NCBI RefSeq assembly: GCF_000485595.1 | Contig: NW_014577515.1 | Location: forward strand, 199,866-229,641 | Direction of reading: 5' to 3' | DNA: 29,776 nucleotides | DNA from: Priapulus caudatus | Taxonomy: Eukaryota > Priapulida > Priapulimorpha > Priapulimorphida > Priapulidae | In this document: positions 1 through 16,100 of the stretch, in pieces | Numbering within the stretch: position 1 is the first letter of the stretch | Layout of the letters: each line of letters begins with the position of its first letter | The notes under the pieces: generated by a model | Seen by the model: only the letters and a program-made list of their open reading frames with translations | Databases searched by the model: none | What the model was told of the DNA's origin: nothing | Program-made: the position numbers and the translations under genes

Positions 1-31
<31 letters not shown>

Positions 32-140
32 CTGTGTGATTGCGTGAGCGCGTGCGTGTGTTTGCGCGCACGCGCCTTCGTGCATTGCGTTTGTGCGTGC
101 GTACGTTTGTGCGTGCGTGCGTTCGTGCGCACATAAAAGG
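1..140. repeat. TG/CG-rich simple repeat in a VMAT intron
   Basis: The first 30 bases are an uninterrupted (TG)15 tract. It runs into about 110 bases of alternating purine-pyrimidine TG/CG/CGTG sequence. It lies just upstream of the first visible VMAT exon (acceptor AG at 194-195), so it is intronic. Such alternating sequence can adopt Z-DNA. Reading frames through it are low-complexity artefacts. Confidence 0.9.
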
Positions 141-195
141 TCACACAATATTATGGATTATATATATTCGTACCTCTGTCCTCGCTCACTCGCAG

Positions 196-4235
<4,040 letters not shown>

Positions 4236-6245
4236 CAGGGCGCTGCTCGGCGTTAGGCGCGAAGCAATTGTAGAAAATATATATTTATCATATAAAGCAT
4301 ATAATATAGAAGCATTCGGTGGCTTTATAGTTGTAGAAATGGGACGTGAATAACACAAGCTGCATGCGATATCGAGCGCGGTGCCGCTATAGATGCCCGC
4401 AGCAGCTTACAGGCCGTTTTGCGTATATAGGCAGTGTTGTGCCAGAACCGGAAACGTCTGCCTGATATATAATATGCGCAGATAGAATATTCGTTGTTAT
4501 CGTAACAAGAATTTGACATTGAGAGACATTCAGCCGACCATCCATCAGCATGTGTTAAAGTTCTCAAGCGCTGTGTGTCTCAAAAGATGAATGGACTTAT
4601 GCAATATATGAAACAGTATATATAAATATATAGGCCTGCTCGCAATTAATGTTCAGTATCGTACATCATCGAATATATGTATATATTTTTGCGTGAATAG
4701 TTACAGTATAAGAATAAGTGTATATGCGTAACAGAATAATCTTAGCTGACTCATACATTTCAGCTTGTGACCAAATACGTTTCGTTTAAAAACGAGCCGA
4801 CAAGATATGGCCCTTTAGAGCATAATGACGGGTGCATGCTAGCACGAGGTGCATATTTTCAAATAATCCTTCTGGTCACGGTATTCCTGTCACGGAAATG
4901 TATCAGGCTACGTGGCCGAGGTTCGTCAAACGCTGTCTTTAAAAAAAACCGAGCATTAGTCGCAGTTACATTTTTCCGTTTACCTTTAAACACGTTACTT
5001 ACACGTGTATCCGAGAATAACTTAACGTCGCTCTATGTCTACCACATCATAGCTAGCTGTCCTAACTGTTAGAATGTTTTTTAACAATTACTGGATACTG
5101 CGTAGTTGCGATTGGTCAGAAAATGCGTTATTTTATTATGGTCAGATATTGCGGCAGCAATACTGCCTAGCATATATTCAACATAATCTTGAACACTTTC
5201 CCTGGAGTTATAACACCTCCCTAGTTGGAACACGTCCAAATAGTGCATCTTCCTATACAGGAAAAGCGATATAGATCAATGAAATATGTGTCATGTACGT
5301 AAGCAAGCGCAATAGATATCCATGGCTAATCATCTACTATATTTTAGAATGCCGATTCGTGCAGTAATAATAATGTTATATAGATTATAGTTAGCTAGTT
5401 GTGTCTTCCTGCTGCGTGTATACAGTTCTGTACTCAGCATGAATCGGTAGGCTTGATGTTAGACATGTAAGGGCGCGGCGTGTTCGCGGCGACTGTTAAC
5501 TCGCTACGTCTATCTATCTCCAAAATCGCGCATGCGCAGTGGAGACGATATGCTACGTGTTGCAGACGCATTCATGTGCATAGTAAAACCTATAGTCGCG
5601 ATTTAATCAGAAAAGGTTGTGCAGTTGTGAGGTGTGCGGCGATTATATCTGCATATATAAGCCGTTTTATTGGTATAGGTACCATAACCTGTATTGGATG
5701 GAAACAATACCCCCTATAAAGAATTCCGAACTGGCTTAATCCCAGCTGTGGAGATGGCTATTCTAGCTATACGCCCTTCTTAAACGTTGTGATCATGTCA
5801 CGGATGCGACCTTCAACCACGACTAGCAATACTATCATAGTTACGGGTGCACTAGTAATTACCTTGCCCTTCCCGTGACCTGTAAAGGAGACGATGAATG
5901 ATCGAATGGGTTACCATTTGCGTTCTCAATTCGAACACGTTTAGGATAGAGGCAATTAGTTTTTATTTCAACTCGTTCATTCTAATTCGTTTTCAACTAC
6001 GATGGGACGTTAGTACTGCAATTCGAAGCTATGATTAATAAATGTACTATGAAATGCTCAATGGTTATAGAATCGATGGTCAAAAATTCGCCGAGAGGCA
6101 CGCAGGAATAAATCCTGATCGAAACGGCGCGGGGTAGACTCCTTGATGCTCGGCTATGACAGAAAATGTTTGTTACTGCATTTCTGCATTTCTGCATTTC
6201 TGCCGAAACTTTAAGGCATGTCGGATTCACGGTTCGATTACATTC
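4236..6245. other. VMAT 3' flank and intergenic DNA without a recognisable gene
   Basis: The first part is presumably the VMAT 3' untranslated region. Several short open frames (for example 4767-5072, 5074-5274 and 5480-5719) show no family motif, no exon-like borders and no composition shift, so I do not call them genes. A short 8-bp tandem (GCATTTCT, three copies) sits at 6178-6201. Confidence 0.6.
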
Positions 6246-6706
6246 GGCAGCGCAGAAAGGTCCGCATAGAATGGTCAGCGTAGAGAGGTCAGCATAGAAT
6301 GGTCAGCGTAGAGAGGTCAGCATAGAAAGGTCCGCATAGAATGGTCAACATAGAGAGGTCCGCATAGAATGGTCCGCAGAGAATGGTCAGCATAGAGAGG
6401 TCCGCATAGAATGGTCAGCATAGAAAGGTCAGCATAGAGAGGTCCGCATAGAATGGTCCGCATAGAATGGTCAGCATAGACAGGTCAGCATAGAATGGTC
6501 AGCATAGAGAGGTCCGCATAGAATAGTCAGCATAGAGAGGTCCGCATAGAATGGTCAGCATAGACAGGTCAGTATATAATGGTCAGCATAGAGAGGTCAG
6601 CATGGACAGGTCAGTATAGAAGGGTCAGCGTAGAAAGGGCAGCGTAGAAAGATCAGCACAGAAAGGTCAGCGTTGAAAGGTCAGTACAGAGAGGCCCGCA
6701 TGGGTA
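6246..6706. repeat. 14-bp minisatellite, about 33 copies
   Basis: Tandem array of the 14-bp unit GGTCAGCATAGAGA with variants GGTCCGCATAGAAT, GGTCAGCGTAGAGA and GGTCAGCATAGACA. The register is kept over about 460 bp. GGTCA and GGTCC forms alternate, suggesting partial 28-bp higher-order expansion. Degeneration rises at both ends. Because many units end in A, the array repeatedly spells AGGTCA in the same orientation. Confidence 0.95.
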
Positions 6707-7705
<999 letters not shown>

Positions 7706-8558
7706 GCGCGTCCATACGCTCGCACGGGCGCACGTATGCCGACATGAAATTAATGTGCCATTATTCAGTACGCATTAGGCATAACTTATGCTTGTGTTAT
7801 GCTAGGGTTGCACCTCGTGCCGCGTTCAGTTTGCCTGGGCCGATCTAGCTATATCGTTGAGATCGACTTATTAGTAACGTTGTACGTACAGGCAGGGACA
7901 GAAATTCGTAAGCATCGTATTTATGGAAGACCGTATATTGAGCCTTGTCTGGTGTATGGCCAATTCGAACGTCTGTCACTACGCGTTGATTCTAGAATAA
8001 TGTACGCAAAACATCGCTAAATAAAGTTCTACGCGGTGAAATATTTACAGCAGCAAACCTTTCTTTTTGAGTTCTTTCTCTAGGTATTATGTATAGCGTT
8101 TATCGCAGTGAATTCAAACGCAAAAGTCACAGACATATGTCACACGCACGTTGATATAAGCTCTAGTTAATGCACCACCAAACCCTTCAACCAACTCAGC
8201 CTCACAACACCCGAGTACATTTTTACACCGAAAGAGAAAAACAACGCCGCTATTAGTATGCAGACGTAAGACGAAGCGAGTTTAATCTTAAGACATCTCA
8301 TGTATACTCATCAACGGGTAACTATTTATTTAGCAAATTACAATTCCGTTGTCAGGCAATCGGTGCAGTACCTCGATGCCTGTTGCGATTGTTGTTTACT
8401 TTAACATTGCTCGTATCACCGTGTACAAAGGAACCAGGGCGTAGAAGGTGAAACCTGTACCGCCTCGGGCGCTATTCAGTCCCATCGACTTTGCGGTTGC
8501 ACGCAGTGACATGGGTATGACCTTGTGCAGGCGAGAACTGGGAGGCGCTCCTCTACCA

Positions 8559-8591
8559 TATAAGCACTGTCTCTGGCAACAGGTTTTCAGT
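8559..8591 (+). promoter_or_regulatory. TATA box and initiator of the CDA-like gene, copy 1
   Basis: TATAAG at 8559-8564 is followed by TCAGT at 8587-8591. Its A (8589) lies 30 bp downstream of the first T, the textbook TATA-to-initiator distance. The ATG is at 8593, so such a start would leave a leader of only 4 nt. TTTTCAG at 8584-8590 also looks like a splice acceptor, so an upstream leader exon is an alternative. Confidence 0.45.
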
Positions 8592-8592
8592 C

Positions 8593-11500
8593 ATGAACAG
8601 CGGAGTTACGAACACAACATCGGCTATGTTGAAGCTAGTGTGCATCTTCGCCGTGCTGGGTGAGTTTGTTTTATTCACCGCTAGGATCGATATGTGCAAC
8701 ATTATTAATCATTTTAGGTTTCGCTTAGGTTCACATCTTATCGATAGAGTTTGGTGAGAACGACAGAAGAAAATTCTTCTTTTCAATAATCTGCAAATAT
8801 AGCAAATTCTGGTAGAAAATAGTAACTAAAAAGGCTTAGCTTTATGTCACATAATTCAATATAAACGCATAAGGAGAATAAAGAAAAGGGAAATGAGAAT
8901 AGAGACTACATGGATGCATATGAACTCTATTAGAACCACATACGTATATTCATATATTCATTCGCACAACATGACACAATTTGAAATGAATGAGTGACTA
9001 AAGGTATTAAATCGCTTATCACATCTTGAATTAAATCAATGAATCAATTAATCCTTTTCGAGCGCTGAGTGACATTACATTCCTTATCGCTCAATTGTCT
9101 GTCGAAACCTTGACCACCCGACGAAGGTTGTCATATCTACGCATTAGACCCTCGCTGTTTGCAAGATCAACTGCCAAGTAACTCTAATAAGTAAACACGC
9201 GAACAATAGAAACCAGAGGCGTCGCCGCTAAGGTTAAATAGGACTAACAGACGTCGAGAACGTGCGCAGAACATATTTGTGCTATGGATTAAGACCCTCG
9301 CGGCTTAATTAGTGTTTGTATAGCTACGACTCTACACACATGTACATCTGTTATGATGACACATATCGTGTATTAGTTTCTCTTGTAGTAGTAGTACCTA
9401 TCGTAGCAATGTAGGCTACCGTCGGTTTGAAATACCACTGAATTTAATTAGCACGGAATTAACAGTTACTAACAAACACACTTTATGCGCAGAAAGAATG
9501 AACCAGCAGATGCCTGTTATATTACGCAGTATAGTAGCAAGTAATTTTTTTCATATTTATTCAGGTAGGGTAACTGCGCCTTTATAAAGAGCCACGTACT
9601 TAATTGGAAAACCTTCCTTGTAATTCGTAATGGGTTTATTTCACTAACCTATACGGCCATCATCAAGTATGAATATATTATATATATATATATACATATA
9701 GGTAACTTTGGTAATCAATGCGTGCTGATGCCTAAGGTAAGCAGAATGTCTGTGTAGAGGTCATTATTCCGCTGAACAAAGGGTAGAAAGGCGTTGTCAT
9801 TAAGCTCCCAAGTTTTTGAGTAGACCTGTTTTTGATCTATACACAGTTTCACTTTTACAAAACCGAATCGTAATTGATGCGGGTTCTAGTGATATTAATC
9901 GAAGGTCTGCAGGGCTAAAAGGCAGCCAAGGCCAAGACTCCACCCAGATAATATTTAAAAGCAGGTTCGTTGTGGCTGGTAGATTTTGACAACATACGAG
10001 AACAACAGCCCGAAGCGAAATCCTTTGCGTACGCGCACGCGTGTGCCTACATGTGTAGGAGGGAAGGGGCGTGTGCTTGAATGCGCGCGTGTGTTTGTGC
10101 ATGTCTGTGTGGCTGCTTGCATGCGTGCCCGCGGATGGGTGTGAATGCGCGTGTGCGTGCGTATGGAAAGCATTTTGTTCAAAAACCTGGTTTATCGGTC
10201 GATAATGATAGTTTCGTCGATAAACTAGGTTTTTGGTTCGATAAACCAGGTTTTTGGTTCGATAAACCAGGCTTATCGACCAAAAACCTGGTTTATCGAC
10301 TTTTTGAACAAAATGCTTTCCATATAAGCAGGTTTATCGAAATAATCATAGTTCCTTTTTCGAAAAACCTGGTTTATCGGTCGATAATGATAGTTTCGTT
10401 GATAAACCAGGTTTTTGGTTCGATAAACCAGGTTTTTCGTCGATAAACCTGGTTTATCGGTCGATAATGATAGTTTTGTCGATAAACCAGGTTTTTGGTT
10501 CGATAAACCAGGTTTTTGGTTCGATAAACCAGGTTTTTGGTTCGATAAACCAGGTTTATCGACCAAAAACCTGCTTTATCGACTTTTTGAACAAAATGCT
10601 TTTCATATAAGCATGCGCGTGTGTTTGATTTCCTGCGGATAGCCAGGCGGGCAGGCGTACCCGTGTGTGTTTGCGCGCATGTCAGTGCATGCATGCACGT
10701 GAGTTTGATATAACGACTCTCATTACTAATATATTAAAAATTTTCTTTTAGCCACTACTCTTGCAGTAGATGGCGACTTCGATATAGACATCGGAATACC
10801 ACGCGCTAAAGGTACCTGTCAGTTCCGTTGCGTGTCCGACGGCAGTTGTCTTCTAGACTTTGCACAGACATGTGATGGCGTGGAAGACTGCCCTCAGGGG
10901 GAAGACGAAGACTGTGGTATGTCATTATTTCTCGCCTTCTTTAGTCAACGAAATTGGTACGTTTCGTGCCATTCGTCAAGAAGAAGCGAATAATCGCAAA
11001 ATAATCGAATATAATAATTTTTAGTTTTGTTAGTTTAGTTTATCGTTTTGATTCGCATTCGCGAGGATAAACAATTAAGCAGGCGTTAGTTAGACGTTAT
11101 ATTGTGTTGAATTTAAAATATATGTGCGGGGTTTGTTGTTTCACTGTAGTCTACATTCACTACCATATATGCATCATATAATAGAATATGTTTTCTGTTT
11201 AAATCCAGGTTCACTCTGTGACCCGGAAACATGCCTGCTAAGAGACAACTGCCATTGTCTGAGCACCTCGCCACCTGGCGGCCTAGAACCAAAGGATGTT
11301 CCGCAGATGATCTTGATTAACACGGAGAACGAAATACCATACAGCGGTATCTTTTCTACGAGGTGCGATAGGGGCTAACATGAATACTTCAACTGAACAT
11401 TTTAAAATTAAAATCTAATATATGTTGCCCGCATTGATAGCTCAACAGTATTACCTATTTATATAGCGTAGGTCTACATGAACATGATTAAATTTCGATC

Positions 11501-11891
11501 GAAATTACTAAAGTTCATGTTAATAAATATATTTAAGCAGACCGCTTGCTATTTTGGGTTCTTGTTACCGTTCTTGCTAGCAGAACCATCATTAGCATAT
11601 ATCGTCATCTATTCTGCAAATGTGTATTTTTTTACCAAAAACATTGGATTTGGGATTCTAATTGTGATTATAGACTAGAATTGAGAGTCTACACACAGGG
11701 GCGCATATTAAACGCAGTCGATTCGTTACTAGATCCACAGATAAGGATGGAAAAGCCATAAGAGTGCCACGCAAAAATCCAAATGGATGTCAGGCAACGG
11801 GCACTTTCTTCTTCCGTCACGAGTACACAAACTATGCTTACGTCAAGCAGGTTTACGCGAGAGGTCACGAGATCGGCTCGCTGTCGATTAG
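8593..11891 (+). CDS. Chitin-deacetylase-like gene, exons 1-4 only (truncated first copy)
   Basis: Exons 8593-8659, 10752-10916, 11209-11346 and 11699-11891 encode the signal peptide, LDLa module and first third of the CE4 domain, identical in coding content to exons 1-4 of the complete gene downstream. After the donor at 11892 the sequence enters CA-rich intron 4 and then the 10-N gap. Exons 5-9 are missing, because the next sequence is again the upstream region of the same gene. As it stands this copy could not make a complete enzyme. The likeliest explanation is that it is the other allele left in the scaffold. A real truncated tandem duplicate is possible. Confidence 0.75.
10164..10605. 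mobile_element. Palindrome-rich foldback/MITE-like element, long form, in intron 1
   Basis: The ends are inverted repeats TGGAAAGCATTTTGTTCA (10164-10181) and TGAACAAAATGCTTTTCA (10588-10605), with TA on each outer side (10162-10163 and 10606-10607). This fits a TA target duplication. The inside is made of a 21-bp unit, GATAAACCAGGTTTTTGGTTC, in both orientations, including the perfect odd palindrome CGATAAACCAGGTTTATCG. A second copy of the right end occurs internally (10305-10322), so the long form looks like two units fused head to tail. Open frames across it read the repeat and are not genes. Confidence 0.7.
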
Positions 11892-12200
11892 GTAAGAGAC
11901 GGGATGCGCAGAGGGAAAGGGCGTTGTCATAGTGTCAGTTGAGTAAACAGACTCAAGGTCGAATTTTCAGCGTGACGACATATTTGTTTTTTCGAGCCAC
12001 GCGCAACAACAAAAGTAGTAGCAATGAGATACGAATGTTACGGCTATAGCACACACACGCAATCACGCACACGCACGCACGAACCCACGCACGTACATAC
12101 ACACAGACATACGCACGCACACACACACGCGCGCGCGCGCACACACATACACACACGCGCGCACACACACGCGCGCAAACACACACACGCACAGGCACAT

Positions 12201-12203
<3 letters not shown>

Positions 12204-12234
<31 letters not shown>

Positions 12235-12244
12235 NNNNNNNNNN

Positions 12245-12296
<52 letters not shown>
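12204..12296. other. 10-N assembly gap (12235-12244) inside a CA microsatellite
   Basis: CA dinucleotides on both sides of ten Ns mark a contig join. Left of the join is intron 4 of the first gene copy. Right of it is the upstream microsatellite of the second copy. True repeat length and order across this point are unknown. Confidence 0.98.
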
Positions 12297-12299
<3 letters not shown>

Positions 12300-13152
12300 G
12301 CGCGTCCATACGCTCGCACGGGCGCACGTATGCCGACATGAAATTAATGTGCCATTATTCAGTACGCATTAGGCATAACTTATGCTTGTGTTATGCTAGG
12401 GTTGCACCTCGTGCCGCGTTCAGTTTGCCTGGGCCGATCTAGCTATATCGTTGAGATCGACTTATTAGTAACGTTGTACGTACAGGCAGGGACAGAAATT
12501 CGTAAGCATCGTATTTATGGAAGACCGTATATTGAGCCTTGTCTGGTGTATGGCCAATTCGAACGTCTGTCACTACGCGTTGATTCTAGAATAATGTACG
12601 CAAAACATCGCTAAATAAAGTTCTACGCGGTGAAATATTTACAGCAGCAAACCTTTCTTTTTGAGTTCTTTCTCTAGGTATTATGTATAGCGTTTATCGC
12701 AGTGAATTCAAACACAAAAGTCACAGACATATGTCACACGCACGTTGATATAAGCTCTAGTTAATGCACCACCAAACCCTTCAACCAACTCAGCCTCACA
12801 ACACCCGAGTACATTTTCACACCGAAAGAGAAAAACAACGCCGCTATTAGTATGCAGACGTAAGACGAAGCGAGTTTAATCTTAAGACATCTCATGTATA
12901 CTCATCAACGGGTAACTATTTATTTAGCAAATTACAATTCCGTTGTCAGGCAATCGGTGCAGTACCTCGATGCCTGTTGCGATTGTTGTTTACTTTAACA
13001 TTGCTCGTATCACCGTGTACAAAGGAACCAGGGCGTAGAAGGTGAAACCTGTACCGCCTCGGGCGCTATTCAGTCCCATCGACTTTGCGGTTGCACACAG
13101 TGACATGGGTATGACCTTGTGCAGGCGAGAACTGGGAGGCGCTCCTCTACCA

Positions 13153-13185
13153 TATAAGCACTGTCTCTGGCAACAGGTTTTCAGT
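13153..13185 (+). promoter_or_regulatory. TATA box and initiator of the CDA-like gene, copy 2
   Basis: Same arrangement as copy 1: TATAAG at 13153-13158 and TCAGT at 13181-13185, with the ATG at 13187. This is the copy attached to the complete gene. Confidence 0.45.
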
Positions 13186-13186
13186 C

Positions 13187-16100
13187 ATGAACAGCGGAGT
13201 TACGAACACAACATCGGCTATGTTGAAGCTAGTGTGCATCTTCGCCGTGCTGGGTGAGTTTGTTTTATTCACCGCTAGGATCGATATGTGCAACATTATT
13301 AATCATTTTAGGTTTCGCTTAGGTTCACATCTTATCGATAGAGTTTGGTGAGAACGACAGAAGAAAATTCTTCTTTTCAATAATCTGCAAATATAGCAAA
13401 TTCTGGTAGAAAATAGTAACTAAAAAGGCTTAGCTTTATGTCACATAATTCAATATAAACGCATAAGGAGAATAAAGAAAAGGGAAATGAGAATAGAGAC
13501 TACATGGATGCATATGAACTCTATTAGAACCACATACGTATATTCATATATTCATTCGCACAACATGACACAATTTGAAATGAATGAGTGACTAAAGGTA
13601 TTAAATCGCTTATCACATCTTGAATTAAATCAATGAATCAATTAATCCTTTTCGAGCGCTGAGTGACATTACATTCCTTATCGCTCAATTGTCTGTCGAA
13701 ACCTTGACCACCCGACGAAGGTTGTCATATCTACGCATTAGACCCTCGCTGTTTGCAAGATCAACTGCCAAGTAACTCTAATAAGTAAACACGCGAACAA
13801 TAGAAACCAGAGGCGTCGCCGCTAAGGTTAAATAGGACTAACAGACGTCGAGAACGTGCGCAGAACATATTTGTGCTATGGATTAAGACCCTCGCGGCTT
13901 AATTAGTGTTTGTATAGCTACGACTCTACACACATGTACATCTGTTATGATGACACATATCGTGTATTAGTTTCTCTTGTAGTAGTAGTACCTATCGTAG
14001 CAATGTAGGCTACCGTCGGTTTGAAATACCACTGAATTTAATTAGCACGGAATTAACAGTTACTAACAAACACACTTTATGCGCAGAAAGAATGAACCAG
14101 CAGATGCCTGTTATATTACGCAGTATAGTAGCAAGTAATTTTTTTCATATTTATTCAGGTAGGGTAACTGCGCCTTTATAAAGAGCCACGTACTTAATTG
14201 GAAAACCTTCCTTGTAATTCGTAATGGGTTTATTTCACTAACCTATACGGCCATCATCAAGTATGAATATATTATATATATATATATACATATAGGTAAC
14301 TTTGGTAATCAATGCGTGCTGATGCCTAAGGTAAGCAGAATGTCTGTGTAAAGGTCATTATTCCGCTGAACAAAGGGTAGAAAGGCGTTGTCATTAAGCT
14401 CCCAAGTTTTTGAGTAGACCTGTTTTTGATCTATACACAGTTTCACTTTTACAAAACCGAATCGTAATTGATGCGGGTTCTAGTGATATTAATCGAAGGT
14501 CTGCAGGGCTAAAAGGCAGCCAAGGCCAAGACTCCACCCAGATAATATTTAAAAGCAGGTCCGTTGTGGCTGGTAGATTTTGACAACATACGAGAACAAC
14601 AGCCCGAAGCGAAATCCTTTGCGTACGCGCACGCGTGTGCCTACATGTGTAGGAGGGAAGGGGCGTGTGCTTGAATGCGCGCGTGTGTTTGTGCATGTCT
14701 GTGTGGCTGCTTGCATGCGTGCCCGCGGATGGGTGTGAATGCGCGTGTGCGTGCGTATGGAAAGCATTTTGTTCATAAACCTGGTTTATCGGTCGATAAT
14801 GATAGTTTTGTCGATAAACCAGGTTTTTGGTTCGATAAACCAGGTTTTTGGTTCGATAAACCAGGTTTTTGGTTCGATAAACCAGGTTTATCGACCAAAA
14901 ACCTGCTTTATCGACTTTTTGAACAAAATGCTTTTCATATAAGCATGCGCGTGTGTTTGATTTCCTGCGGATAGCCAGGCGGGCAGGCGTACCCGTGTGT
15001 GTTTGCGCGCATGTCAGTGCATGCATGCACGTGAGTTTGATATAACGACTCTCATTACTAATATATTAAAAATTTTCTTTTAGCCACTACTCTTGCAGTA
15101 GATGGCGACTTCGATATAGACATCGGAATACCACGCGCTAAAGGTACCTGTCAGTTCCGTTGCGTGTCCGACGGCAGTTGTCTTCTAGACTTTGCACAGA
15201 CATGTGATGGCGTGGAAGACTGCCCTCAGGGGGAAGACGAAGACTGTGGTATGTCATTATTTCTCGCCTTCTTTAGTCAACGAAATTGGTACGTTTCGTG
15301 CCATTCGTCAAGAAGAAGCGAATAATCGCAAAATAATCGAATATAATAATTTTTAGTTTTGTTAGTTTAGTTTATCGTTTTGATTCGCATTCGCGAGGAT
15401 AAACAATTAAGCAGGCGTTAGTTAGACGTTATATTGTGTTGAATTTAAAATATATGTGCGGGGTTTGTTGTTTCACTGTAGTCTACATTCACTACCATAT
15501 ATGCATCATATAATAGAATATGTTTTCTGTTTAAATCCAGGTTCACTCTGTGACCCGGAAACATGCCTGCTAAGAGACAACTGCCATTGTCTGAGCACCT
15601 CGCCACCTGGCGGCCTAGAACCAAAGGATGTTCCGCAGATGATCTTGATTAACACGGAGAACGAAATACCATACAGCGGTATCTTTTCTACGAGGTGCGA
15701 TAGGGGCTAACATGAATACTTCAACTGAACATTTTAAAATTAAAATCTAATATATGTTGCCCGCATTGATAGCTCAACAGTATTACCTATTTATATAGCG
15801 TAGGTCTACATGAACATGATTAAATTTCGATCGAAATTACTAAAGTTCATGTTAATAAATATATTTAAGCAGACCGCTTGCTATTTTGGGTTCTTGTTAC
15901 CGTTCTTGCTAGCAGAACCATCATTAGCATATATCGTCATCTATTCTGCAAATGTGTATTTTTTTACCAAAAACATTGGATTTGGGATTCTAATTGTGAT
16001 TATAGACTAGAATTGAGAGTCTACACACAGGGGCGCATATTAAACGCAGTCGATTCGTTACTAGATCCACAGATAAGGATGGAAAAGCCATAAGAGTGCC

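Noticed and set aside
4767-5274. Two adjacent plus-strand frames (101 and 66 codons)
   Set aside because: No conserved motif, no exon borders in agreement with VMAT, and the VMAT stop is already well placed at 4235.
6246-6706. CRISPR-like regular array
   Set aside because: Units are contiguous 14-mers with no spacers, in a eukaryotic genome. It is a minisatellite.
7799-8020. 73-codon frame upstream of the CDA-like gene, present identically in both blocks, followed by AATAAAG
   Set aside because: Identity between copies only reflects the block duplication. No family resemblance was found.
10081-10694. Frames with repeated NLVYRTK or KPGLSNQ peptides on both strands (also 14394-15026)
   Set aside because: They read the 21-bp palindromic units. 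Periodicity being a multiple of three keeps them open. No domain and no exon signals.
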